DNA of 64,000 bases from Rhynochetos jubatus (Eukaryota; Chordata; Aves; Eurypygiformes; Rhynochetidae), in NCBI GenBank assembly GCA_027574665.1, contig CM050676.1, positions 5,074,157-5,138,156 of the forward strand, read 5' to 3'. Below are positions 12,846-24,700 of this stretch, piece after piece. Position numbers and translations under genes: made by a program. Positions within the stretch are counted from its first letter, which is position 1; every line of letters starts with the position of its first letter. Under the pieces are notes generated by a model. It worked only from the letters and a program-made list of their open reading frames with translations, did no database searches and was not told the DNA's origin.

Positions 12846-14899
12846 CTCAGGCAGCCAGCACCCAGCAGCGAGGGGCAGGGATGTGCCGAGGGCAGGGCCC
12901 GCTGCACTCAGGCTCCCGCAGCCCCTGGCCTTGGCCAGGCACAGGGCGAACCCTGCCCGCTCACATTTGGGGACGGGACGGTGGAGGTACGTGACTCAGG
13001 GACTGGTGACACCGGGCCTGGCCAGTCCTGAGGTCACCCCCTGAAGGGGGTGATGGAGCCCAGCTTTTGTAGAAACCCCTGGTTTTGTCCTCGGAGGCTG
13101 AATAGCGCCAATTCCGTGTTTCTTTCCGCCACATCAGTTTACACAGAAATAGTGATTAACGTGACATGAGCCAAAGCTCGTTAAACCTCACTGGGATGGA
13201 GTCTGGGCTGTGAAACCCAGGGAACGCTGCGAGTGCCGGGATGGGGGAGCCCCGCAAGACAGCGAGAAAAGTCACGGAAGTGCTGTCTTTGGTGGGGAAA
13301 GTGGGATCAGGCCCTGAACTGAGCAGCCCAGGTCCAGCTCCATCGAGCCAGGCTCGTGTTTGCCCACAGACAGACAGCGGGACTTGGTAGCCCATGGCTA
13401 GAGCTCTCCATGGCAGAGCATCCCTTTGCCAGCGGCAGGAAGAGACGCAGCTGCAAGTGGGAAAATTCCTTCCCTGAAAGAGCCGCCTGTGAAATTACTG
13501 CAGGAAAAACAGGAGGTGGCGTTATTTACATAAAAAATTAAATCTGAGCTGCAAAAGCCATAAGAGACTGGGAATTGTAAGGGCTCAAGATATTACCTGT
13601 GGCAACAATTAGGGTTAGAGCCGCATTGGAAGGGAATTTGGAGGAAGAAGAGTAAAAACGTCATTGCTGCTCCCAATTTTTAAGGCTGAACCAAGTCAGG
13701 CCACCCCAGGAGGAGAAATTCTTGGAAACCAGTTTGGGGGGATCAAGTCCCTGGATTCATCTGGGGGATGAATCCAGGGAGACTTTCCCCATGGGGTCGG
13801 TCCCCAGCACCCTGCTCTCGGGTGCTGCTGCAGCTCTCCCGCCCAGCTCCCACTCTGAAGCGCGGGGCTCATTACTGGCCATGTTGCATCTCCCAGCCTG
13901 GAGTTCCAGCCTGGCCCTGTCCTGCAGGTGTGACAGTGTGAGGATGTGACAATGTGACGGTGTGACATGCGTGGGCCTAGGTTAAACCCATTGTTTTTCA
14001 CAAAGGTTTTGGCCCTTGGAGAGCGGCTCCAGACCTGCCGGCAGAGGCAGGGGGATGGCTGCAGGGGCTGCTGACAGTGCGGGTGGGCACAGCCGCCCGT
14101 TCTCAACCCACCGCCCCATCAGAGGTACCACAGCCCATGTTAGCCGCACCCCAAGGACTCTGACGGACGTAACTCTGACCCTGTGACTTTTTCCCTTTAA
14201 AAGGGAAACCTAATGCGTAGGGGCTGACGTGTAGCTGTTTGTGAATAAAACAAACCCATGGGCTCCATTCTTCTGCCAGGGTGCAAGAAAAACAAGCTCT
14301 AAATCGGAATCTGAAGACAGAGAACAAAGGGGAAAACACTGGAAGCAAACAGAAATCCTTTTCCTTCCCCCTGTCGTGAAGTGGCTCCACAGTCCCAGCA
14401 GATCTCGGCAAGGTCACGTCTCCTTTTTCTCTGCAAGCTTTCCCTTTGTTCCTCTTCTTTCCCAGATGCTGGAATCCCGCTCTGGAGATGAAAGCGAGGT
14501 GGGAAAGCAGCTCCTCTACATTTTATTTTCTGCCTCCTGTTCCACAGCAGCACCCACCCGCGTGGGACACGTCACCCGCCGGGCAGACACGCGTTCAGCG
14601 CGTGGGCGGAGGATGAGCTGCGGGCGTAGAAAAGCTGAACTGCTGCCCGCCCTGTGGTGCCACCCACGCGGCTGGTTCTGTGTCCACCTGGCTGCCCCCC
14701 GTCACCCGGAGCGGCTCTCCCATGGTGCCTGTGCTGCCCCCCCTGCTCACTTGTCACCTGGGGCAATGGGTGACCGTATTTATGAGGCTGCCCGAGTCCC
14801 CACGAGTGTTAGGGACACTGAGTGGCCATGGAGGTTGGCGCTCGCTCCCCGTGGGGTGGTGGCAGCCGGTGCCAGGGCTGTGGCAGCCCGTGGAGCTGA
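12846..14899. other. Intergenic spacer upstream of AP3D1
   Basis: No gene is supported. Notable content is a perfect hairpin at 13748-13780 and a moderately AT-rich block at about 13490-13680 containing GTTATTTACATAA, which resembles a forkhead-factor site. From about 14900 the sequence grades into the AP3D1 CpG island. Confidence 0.6.
13748..13780. repeat. Perfect 14-bp-stem hairpin with 5-nt loop
   Basis: The left arm TCCCTGGATTCATC (13748-13761) is exactly complementary to the right arm (13767-13780), with a TGGGG loop. Outside it, AAG (13745-13747) and GGGG (13738-13741) can pair with CTT (13783-13785) and CCCC (13787-13790) across small bulges, giving a stem-loop of about 53 nt. No flanking feature explains it. 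Confidence 0.8.
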
Positions 14900-15608
14900 G
14901 TCCCCAAGAGGGACGCGGCCAAAATTCGGCCGAATTGGTTGTGCAGCCCTTAAGGGCACCCACGGGCAGGCAGGAGGGGCTGGAGCTCCGCCAACCGCCG
15001 CCCCGGGCCCGGCCCGCAGGGGTCCCGCGGCAGCGAGCCTCACGGAGCGACCCCCGGCCCCACGCGTGGCCCCGCCGCCCGCGCCCGCTCTCCCCCCGCC
15101 ACGTGGGACCCGTGGGACCGCCCTGCGGGGGCGGGGCGAGGCGGGGGCGGGGCGCAGGGCGGGGCCAGCGGTAGCCGTGACGCGGCCGGCGCTGGCGGGC
15201 GCCGGATGGGCGGGGAAGGGCGTGGTCTGCCGCGGAATGGGCGGGGCCGAGCGCGGAGAGGCGGGCGGGCGCGGCTGGGGCGGGCGCGGGGGCGGGGCGA
15301 GGCGTGCGGGGCGGGGCCGAGCCCTCAGCTGACCGGGCGCCATTTTGTCAGGCGCTGGGAGGCCGAGCGGAGCCCGGAGCTGGGGCTGCGGCCGCCGGGG
15401 CCGCCCCTGCCTGTGACTGCCCTGTGCTGCGCCGCGCCGGGGGCGCGCCCGGTCCGCGCCCCCCGCCTCCCCGCCTCCCCGCCCGGGATGTGAGCGGCCC
15501 CGGCCCGCTGGTCTCACCCGGCTCTAGCGGTAGCAGGAGCTGCGGCGGCCCCCCCGGCTGGGCCCTCAGCCCCGAGTGCAGGCCCCGCGGCCCCGCGCCG
15601 CCGCCGCC
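14900..15608 (+). promoter_or_regulatory. AP3D1: AP3D1 CpG-island promoter and 5'UTR
   Basis: This dense CpG island has many GC boxes (GGGGCGGGGC at 15128 and 15144, and further GGGCGGGG elements to about 15315), no TATA box and an E-box CACGTG at 15100. A YY1-like GCGCCATTTTG at 15338-15348 probably marks the vicinity of the start site, giving a 5'UTR of about 260 nt. This is a typical housekeeping promoter, as expected for a ubiquitous adaptor subunit. The start-site position is inferred. Confidence 0.75.
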
Positions 15609-15704
15609 ATGGCGCTGAAGATGGTGAAGGGCAGCATCGACCGCATGTTCGACAAGAACCTGCAGGACCTGGTGCGCGGAATCCGCAACCACAAGGAGGA
15701 CGAG
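15609..15704 (+). CDS. AP3D1: AP3D1 exon 1, residues 1-32
   Basis: The exon starts MALKMVKGSIDRMFDKN and ends KEDE, in phase 0, with donor GAG|GTGAGC. This is the delta-specific N-terminal helix that begins the trunk. Confidence 0.98.
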
Positions 15705-18700
15705 GTGAGCGGCCCCGGCCCCCGCCGCGGCGGGTCTGCCGGCTGCCCTCGGCGGGTCCCGGCCTGGCCGGCGCCCCTTCGCCTCGGCCTGGGCTGGCTC
15801 GCCTCACCCGTCCGTGCTGCCTGCCCCCCGTTTCCCAGCCAGGTCCTGCCCCCCGTTTCCCAGCCAGGTCCTGCCCCCCCGCGGGGGTCAGGGCGGGTGG
15901 GAGCCTGCCCCCACCCCACTCCGGGCAGGGGCGCTGCGCTAGGCCCCGAAGCAGCCGGGTGTCTTGGCCACGCTGGAAAGGAGACGTTGGTTTGGGGAAG
16001 GTGGAAGCAGGAATTAAAACGAGGAAGATGACGCTGGGTGTAGGCCAAAAGGGAGAGCGCTAGGGAAGCAGAGTTGGATGAGGGGTGTCAGGCGTGGGAC
16101 CGGCTTTCCCATGTCGGTGTTGCAGTGGTGTTGAGGTCCCGGGCACACAGCGTGCCTGCTGCCTGCCGCTCAGCTGCGGTGGCCGGCTGTGGCCGTTACC
16201 GTGAAGCTGATGTACGGGAAAGCTGAGTTCGGGCATCGCTAAGCTTTCAGATCATTCATGTTGTGTAGCTGCTGACTAAAATGTATCTTCTTTGTTTCAA
16301 GGCTTTTCTGGGCAGAAAAGCTGTTGGCCTGTTGTTCTCCCTTGCATTAGAAACACGTGATCAGGAAATTAGTATAGGTGAACTGATTACCAAGAACATG
16401 CTACGTGAGGCTTTCCACACTGCAGTGTCACAGGCTAATTGGGAAGTAACGGGCACTAAGGATAGCGTTTCTGTTCATCTTCAAATAAGTAGTGGTGCCC
16501 TTAGAAACTCTTATGAATGGTGTGGCAGTTACGCTCTGGAGTATCAGTGAGTTGCTGTGGAGTTAGTGACTGCCCAAAAATATTTGTGGAGTGCAGTAGG
16601 AGTACAATACCCACATGGTATCAGCTAGGAGAAATACCTTTAAAGTGTGTAGTCTTGTATCTAAATCAAATGTTTAAGTCAGGAAACTCATCAGAGCTCT
16701 TTCTGTAATCCTCGTTACTGGCACTGTTGGACTGAAACACGAGATCCAGTTCCCCAGTCCACCTGATTTTTGAAATGGCTTCTAAGCCTGTGGTGCACGG
16801 GACAAGGTGATACTTGCTGGCAGTGATACCTCGGACACATCTGGTGTTATTTTGGTATGCATTCTATTTCTGGGTATTGATTTGGTGACGGGGAGACAGA
16901 GCTACTGTGAAGTGTGCACTGCCCTGCCAGGCGTGGAGGGGGGAGCCCTGCAGTGGGAGCAGCATGTTTATGTGGACACCTGGTGTGTTGTACTCAAGGC
17001 TGGAACAGGTGAACAGTAGTGCTGTGGAGCACTTCCCATCGCATGCTTAGGCCTGGTTTGTATGTTGCGCTGCTTTTAGTAAATACGCTTTATTCTTTTG
17101 TGCATAGGACAGGAAATGTTTCTTCAGCTGTCAAACCTCTGAGCATCCCCCTGTCAAAGGTCCAAGCTGGTCCAGGCCTCTGTGGCACCAGTTGTCCTTG
17201 TGAGGGACTGAACATACTGTTCTCATTTCTAAAAGAGTTTTGTGACAAACAGCTCCTTTTCCAGGACTTCGTACGTACTCGGGGGGAGAAGAGCACAACT
17301 GCTGTTACACAGCCAGGATGGACAAGTTACTGTGCATCGTAAGCCATACCGAGTTTGTCCCGTGACAAGAAACAGTTAAAATGCGCTGGCTTTGATCTCC
17401 TTTAGAGTTAGGAAGAAAACACTCCTCAGGCACTTGGTAGGTGTCTGTGCATTTGTGGGAAGCTGTTCTACAGGTACCCACACTGAGGTCAAAGCAAGTG
17501 TGTCATCTCGTACTGTAAGTAAGAGGCTGAAGTCCGTTACAGCAGTTGGACGGTGGCCTGATAGTGTTTTAAATGATGGGAGCTCTTCCCTTTGAAATAC
17601 AGGTGGTGAGATTTTAAAATAGATCACTGTGGGGATCATTCCTTTTGATACCCACATGTGCACAGCAGAAAGTAAAAACAGCGCTCCAGGATGTGTTCAG
17701 CTGGTCAGTAGACGTTGCACTGATGAAGTGGGTGTCTTCTGAGCACAGACTGTGGGCATCTGTCAAAGATTCTGCTTGATTACATGGGGTGGCTACAAAG
17801 GGCACAGGACCCTTCCTTGCTCTAGCTGAGCTAGCGACATGTAAGCCTCCTGTTATTACGGTGCTGGGCGATGATTCAGTGCTTCCCAGGCGATGGTCAC
17901 GGGTGTTCTCTAGTTTTCAGGTGATGTTACAAAATCAGAAGAGTATGTTAGAGGAAGTAGCTGCAGAAATTTTCCTCCTTTTCCCACAGTGCTTCCATTG
18001 TTCATTGTATCTACTGAGTGTCGCTCCGGCACGGGATGTAGTTGTTAACCCGACGTTGTGTGTCTCAAGTGTCTAAGCTTAAGACGCACAGTTTGTCCGG
18101 TTCAGAAGGGCACGTTTGTTTAAAACACACAGTGGTGTGCCTTGGTGGCAAGGACGTTAGCTGTTGATCTTGGCTCGACCAGAATTGCTCTATGAAAGAC
18201 GTGTCTGGACAGGAGGTACTGCGGTGGTTGAAGGCAAATGACGTGGAAGGAATTGAAGGCATGGCTATTGCTTTGACTTCTGATGCAGTTACGCTTTCTG
18301 CAGAAGGCTGATTGCTGTTGTGTGTTGGCTCTTCTCTTTGGGAATTTAATCATATGGAAACTCTGCCATCGCTTTTCCCCTGGTCTTTCCGGGCAGTCTC
18401 TCCTAGCATACAGTGAGATTTATTCCTTTCCAGTTCCTCTGCAGGTGCCGTCACAGTCAAGCATCTCAGGTGTTTCACTGCCGCGTGGGGGATGTGTTCG
18501 TAGCGCAGGATGTACCGAATGGTTGTCACCTCGGTTCAGCCGTTGGTTTCTCAGTACAGCTTTTCAACAGCACTGCTGTGGTACCGCTTGATGTTTGTGT
18601 GTTCAGCCTGTATTGCTGGGACTCCAAAGCACAGACCCCAGGCCTTGTTGTGAAGCAAATGGAGCGCCGTGAGCTCTTTACCAGTCAAATCTAAGTGTCC

Positions 18701-21700
18701 TCCTCCGCTCACAAGAGGAACCAGGAGGCTGCCTGGCGCTTGAGCTCACATCCTCACTGCAGAGTGCTTAATTACCTGTCAGAGGCTGTTTTCATTTTAG
18801 TTTTTAGTCTGTATCCAAAGCTGACCCATTTATTTTGAGTTTTAAAGCGTTGAAGCTGAAGTGGTGGCCTTCTGCAGGGGCGAGAGGTGAGGGAAGGGAG
18901 TGGGCTAACACAGTTGCTCTTCTGTGCAGACACACTCTGCCCTTTTGCAGACTTCCAGGGAAAATTGGAGCTGCATCATCCTCCTGCAAAGTAAGTGCTG
19001 GTGTGGAAGGACTGAGGTAGCATAGTGGCGTTAGATCTTTCCCTGGATTGGCGTGTTGCGTTTCCTTTTCAGCAGTCTGTACAGATGCTTTAATCCCTGG
19101 GGTATTTCCCGGTGCCAGGTCTAAGTTTGAAGGAAAGACTGGATCCTATTCCATTGTCCTCTGGCCTTCACTCCTAATGTCTTGTCCTCTCTCCTTCATT
19201 TGGAAAATGAATTATTTTGGTAGCAAAAGCAGCGAGTCTTTCACCTGCTATTAGGTGGTTTTGTACCCTATGGAGTAGCTCCCTTTGTGCTTAGTTCTCA
19301 TGGCTGTTACGCAGCACGCTCAAGAGGAGTGCCTTGTACCATAAAAGAAGTGTTACATACTTTTTTTCCAAGATACTCCAAACCGTGAAAGGATTTCTGT
19401 TTAGGGATGTTCTCCTGAATGTGAAATAAAGGGAGGGATAATCCTTTGATGCTATTTGGCTCTTGCACAGTGTTTTGCGTTTGCAGCTAAGAAGTTTGTT
19501 GTTCTCGACAAGGAAGCTACTGTCAGATGTTATGGGGAGAGGTTCTTTTATAAAACTGAAATGATAAAGTAACGGAAACAGACGTTAAATGAGTGGGGCT
19601 TTGTCCTGTTCAGACCATAGCCTTCTGTGTTTCGAGTGCCTTTGATTTACTGGAGGACACTTAAGGTGGTAGAAGTGGTTAAAATACTCTGCACGGCATG
19701 TCTGCACACTTCTCGTAGCTTGAGAAAATTGCCTCCCTCTTTGTTCGGAGGATCGGCTGCTTGCGTGCCACGATTAGCACCTCACGTGTTCAGTGATGGA
19801 TACTTTCAGGGAAAACGTATTGCAGAATCCACGTTGTATGCGCAGTGTTCTGTGATGGGTATCTCGCCGCTTTGCTTTTAAGAAGTTGTTTTGTACAGGA
19901 GCGAAAGGAGCAATCAGTGCTTCTGGTTGGGAGAAAAAAAAGGAATTTAAGTTGAAAATACAATGCTGCACGAGAGGTGTGTTTAGTGTCCGTGCTGGGA
20001 AATGTGTATTTCACTGCTCAGGGACTGGGCTTACCCAACTGGCAGCGTGTTCTCACTCCTTAGTGACTGTCAGCTAAGGACAGTGGATTTAGATTGTTAG
20101 AAGACCTTTTCCCCTAAAGGGCTGCTCCACTTGACTGCACACTTGCAGCTACCTCTCTGACACGTTTGCAGGTGAAATGGTGGCGTAAGGAATTTTGAGG
20201 CATCTTTTAACATCACAAGTGTCTTTTGGGTGCAGCCTGTCATCAGCGAGGCTGAAGACCATCTACTGCTGTGGTCTTCTGACAGCTCGGCCTCTAGCCA
20301 CTGTGGCACTGTGAGTGCTAATGGTAAAGGATATGGGATGGAACACAGTAGGGGAACTTTGAGGAATGCTAAATAGCTGGTTGGTACCCAAGACTGGAAA
20401 AACAGCCCAGCTGATAGGCAGCGTGCAGCTCATTGATGACAGACAGCTCCTTCAGTCACTGGTGCTCGATCAGTTACTGCCTGTCATATGTGTGTTAATA
20501 TCTTTGAAGGGAGCTCATTATTCCACCCACTTTCAAGTGGATCTAGAGTTGCTATTGTTAATTCTTCGGGCATGTGAATCACTGGAAAAGACAAAGTCAG
20601 AAATAGAAACAATACACAAAAGAGGTTGGATAAGGAGCTCACACCGCTTGGGAAAAGGAGACTAGTAGTGGCCTCCAAGGTAGTGAGGCCCAGCGTAACA
20701 GTGTCCCTACCTTACCTGCTGTGTCACGGAAAATGAAGGGCCTGGAGCCACGGAACACAAGCCAAGATGTGGGCATTTCTTGTGTGATTACAGGCAGAGA
20801 GCAGCTGAGGCTTTGCATTAGTGCTGCCTTTCATTAGCTGCTTGCTTTCTCCCGTGTTAAATATTACTTAATTGACTGTGGCGTAAGTGGGGCTAATAGC
20901 TTTGTTCCCAGTCCAAATCCTTTTTGTAGCCGTCCCTTCTGAGGGTTTGAAACGCTCCAGATGGGATCGCGCTCGCACACGTGTAAGTAAAAACCCTGCC
21001 TAGGCAGGACCAGGAGGGAGGAGCAGCTTCTGCTAAGAAATAGGGCTGCCCGGACTCTGCACCTTCTGTGAGGCCAGTGGCAGAACAGCCAGAGAAGTCA
21101 AAGTAGAATAGAGACACTGACTATATTCTGCACTGTGGGCATCTTCAGAGTTGTTTATTTGATGCTTTTTGGTGCAGCTTTTTGTCCCAGTGCTGAGTGC
21201 AGAAAATGGGGCCTCTTGTGATTTCCTCTGATGTTGTCAGTGTCCACGAAGGTGACTGAAAAACCTCTTCCTCTGCGCCATGGGTCAGTGAGTGTGTTTG
21301 GTGTACAAGGAGTACCTCTAGGTTTTCTCACTTAGAAGTGTCTCTGGTAGCGTGACGTGAAGAGCAGTGAAGGAAGCAATAAAGAACATGCGTCAGAAAG
21401 ACCTAGTCATGGGAGCAGCTACAAAGAAGCATTTGTGTTCCCTAGGTTATTAAAAAACCTGATCATTCATACCGAAAACCAGACATGCTTCGTAATGTAA
21501 GGGGGAGTCTGCTTCAGTCCAGGCGGCAGGAAGTATGAAGGTATTTGAGTAGGGCAAAATGTGCAAAAAATCACATGGCTAGGGTAGTCTTAGTAGCTCA
21601 TAAAGACAGTTCAGTGCTTTTTAAAATAAGCAGCGTGCTTTCAGAATGACTGACAATAGTTTGGAGTCCTGTTGAATACTGGAGTATGACTGAGCATAAC

Positions 21701-24700
21701 AGCGGGTTCATACCCGCCTACCTCCTCAACCGCTGGCCGAGCCAACGGAGTGTGTAGACCACGGACTCGAGTGCTGGGTTTTGTATTAGCTGTCTCCTTT
21801 TTGCTGTTGAGCTTATTGGTTGATATTATATATCTTATGACCTAGGTGTTCAAACCTGTTTGCTTTCGCTGAGGGGTCCCTTTGGTAAAAGGGGTGTGGA
21901 GGGAAGTGAGCGTCAGTGTGGTGTGTTGAAACTTCCTCCTGGCGGGCTCAGTCTTCATGGCAAATTCAGGCTGCATAAAAATATCACTTCTGGCTGTCGC
22001 AGTGAGACTCAGCTTCAGCCTTGAGGAGTGTGAGTTTGTTTAGAGCAAGTGGTACGATTATACAGCAGGGAGAAGGTGAACAAATTTATTTCAATTACAC
22101 AAATATTTGTACTGAAGAAGTCAGCAATGGCCGTGGACTTTTTCGTCACTGCGCTCTTTACCTTTGCATACCTGAGAAGGACTCGTATCTCTGCATAAAT
22201 CAGTGTTGCAGCTTTGTAGTATTTTCAGTGTTACATGTTGATGTAGTCTGGATACGTTGTTAAGCATATGTTTTGGTGATGTTTCCCTCAGAATTAATCC
22301 CAGTCAGCTGTGTCTTGGGAACAATAGTTCCTTAGATGGAAGTGACTGTTTCCTATACATACAATGAAATGCACTTCTAAGGAAGCCTGCCTTAATCAAA
22401 GCCTGAAATTTTGCGCAGGAACGTGTCTGGAGCTAGCAAATAATAAAATCTATTGTAACACTACTTGCACAGCTTTTTGCATAGTAATGTTTAAATAAAA
22501 GATTGCATACGTCTGGTGTTTGCGGGGATGAGCGCGTCTGTCTGACGCACCTTTCTGTCCCTAAGCGTTGACTGCCCAGGTATGGTTTAGGCAGCACAGG
22601 CTGTCTGAAAAGTGTGAATTGACTTTTGCATTCCTCCATCAGTGTTGTCTGGCCAAGGAATCCCTGGCTGTAACAGACACGGGGTAGTGGATTCTGCATC
22701 ATGTTTCTAATAAATAATGTTGGAGAGCACTGCTGCAAATGCAGTGGCAAAGGTTCACCTTCATGCCTCCCATGTTCATCACTGATGAGAACAGTACGTC
22801 GGTCTAGGACCTTAAGGCTACTCAGAAGATGAGTGAACAAATCCCTGGAAAGCTAGGTAGCAAAGGCAAGGTAGGTGTGTTAAAACACATGGGCCGAAAC
22901 TGTTTATCAGCAGCTGAGGGAAAGATCAGCTTGGCTTTTTCAAAACGCCTTTCAAGTTGTAACATGTTTTCTGAGCTCTTTATTGTGTCTGACTACCCGC
23001 TGCACCATCTTATTTTGCCTGCTGCAGACCTGCTTAAAAGTGCAGTCTCTCAGTTATTGCTTACATTCTGTTACATGATTATCTCATTGGCTTGGTTGGT
23101 GGGTTTAGTGAAGCTAGTTGTAAGATAGGACGTGCTTTGGAATTCCTATTCTATCCAGCCATGGAGTAGTCTTAACAAAGGATCCTGTTATCTCAAATAG
23201 CTTTTTGCACTTTATTTAAATATGATATTTTTAGTTCTGTATGACGGAAGTTAACCTCTCAGGTGCTTATGCCTAGTGCTGTGTACAAGTAAAGGGAAAG
23301 CAGCATGTTTTGCCCTTTTTGCCTGTTACCGTTGGTTTATTCTCCGCTGTCATGGTACAATGCGTGTGGTTCAGGGACTGCAGTCAATTACAGGTGTATC
23401 AGTTCTGTTTGACTAGTTCAGTGGTGTTTGTTGAGATGAAGTACTGCTTTCGGGGCTTCTGTTAAAAGCCTGGCAAGTGCTGCGTACAGCTTTCTAGCCA
23501 CCTTCCTAAGCTAGGAGGTGGCAGCTGATGTGTGCCGGGCTTGTAACCGGCCCTTCTGCTTGAAGCACAAACTCAAAAGTTGCTTTGCCTCTGCAAGGTG
23601 TCTGGTGACTGCCTTCTGTGTTCAGCATCGTGGTCCCATCACAGGGCTTAGATACCACAGGTAGTACTTCTTACAAGTATTAAAAAAAAAAAAAGGGAAG
23701 ACAGTTGTTGCAGGTTTTCTGGAAGTTGGGAGCAGCAGGCATCTTCCTCTCATGTGAGACCGTCGTGTGCTTGCGCTCAAATGATTTCATGGAGTTAACA
23801 GCAAGCATGTCTGAGTGCTACGAAAACAAAAAATCCTACAGTGCTTAAAAGAAATGTCATATTTTGTGCTTCTTTCTTTTTTGTTTTCTACTTATTCCAT
23901 ATCTTTTATATTTTAAAATGGTGCAGTTGTATGTTCTGTTGGGTTTGTGTGGGGAGGTGTGAGGGGGTATGTGGCTACAGGGACGGCCTCTGTGAGAAGC
24001 TGCCAGAAGCTTCGCTGCCTCTGAGTCAGACCTGCCTCTGGTCACAGCCAAGCCCATCAGTGAGGAAGTAGTGCCTCTGGGATAACATTTTTAAGAGGGA
24101 AGAAAGAAACTGCTGGGGAACCAGCTGCGGTGAGAGGAGTGGGATGTGAGAGACACCAAGGCAGCCCCCGAGGTCAGTGCAGAAGGTGGGGAGGAGGTGC
24201 CCGGAGCAGAGGTTCCCCACAGCCCATGGGGAGAGGGCAGGCTGTGCCCTGTAGCCATGGAGGGTCATGGGGGAGCAGAGACCTGCTTGCAGCCCACAGA
24301 AGACCCCAAGCCAGAGCAGGCGGCTGTGCCCCAAGAGCCTGTGACTCCATGGGAAGGCCAGGCTGGCACAGGGTGCTCCTGAAGGACTGCACACCATGGG
24401 AGGGACCCACACCAGAGCAGTTTGTGAAGAACTGCAGCCTGTGGCAAGGACTCACATGGGAGAAGTTGGTGGAGGACTGTCTCCCACGTAAGGAGTCTTT
24501 CCCTGAGGTGGAAGGAGCTGAAATGACATGTGATGGACTGACCACAACCCTCATTATCTTACTCTGATATGATTGGTAACAAATTAAATTGATTTTTCTT
24601 CCCCAAGGCAGGCCTGTTTTGCTCATGACCGTAACTGGTGAGTGAGCACTCCCTCCCTGTGCTTGTCTGACCCATGAGCCTTTCCTTATTTTCTTCTCCC

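Noticed and set aside
14241..15332. A 363-codon plus-strand open frame ending near the AP3D1 promoter
   Set aside because: It crosses into the CpG island and has Arg-, Gly- and Ala-rich sequence at its end. It is not in frame with AP3D1 and has no recognisable domain.
16281..16550. An 89-codon open frame after an acceptor-like TTTCAAG in AP3D1 intron 1
   Set aside because: It looks somewhat protein-like but has no counterpart in AP3D1 as I know it, and exon 1 joins exon 2 perfectly without it. RNA-seq would be needed to call it an alternative exon.
21702..21790. tRNA-like elements (GCGGGTTCATACCCGC and GGCCGAGCC)
   Set aside because: The first is a 6-bp stem with a 4-nt loop (on the minus strand, a T-arm-like stem with a 6-nt loop); the second resembles an A box. 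The order and spacing are wrong for a tRNA on either strand, and there is no acceptor stem.
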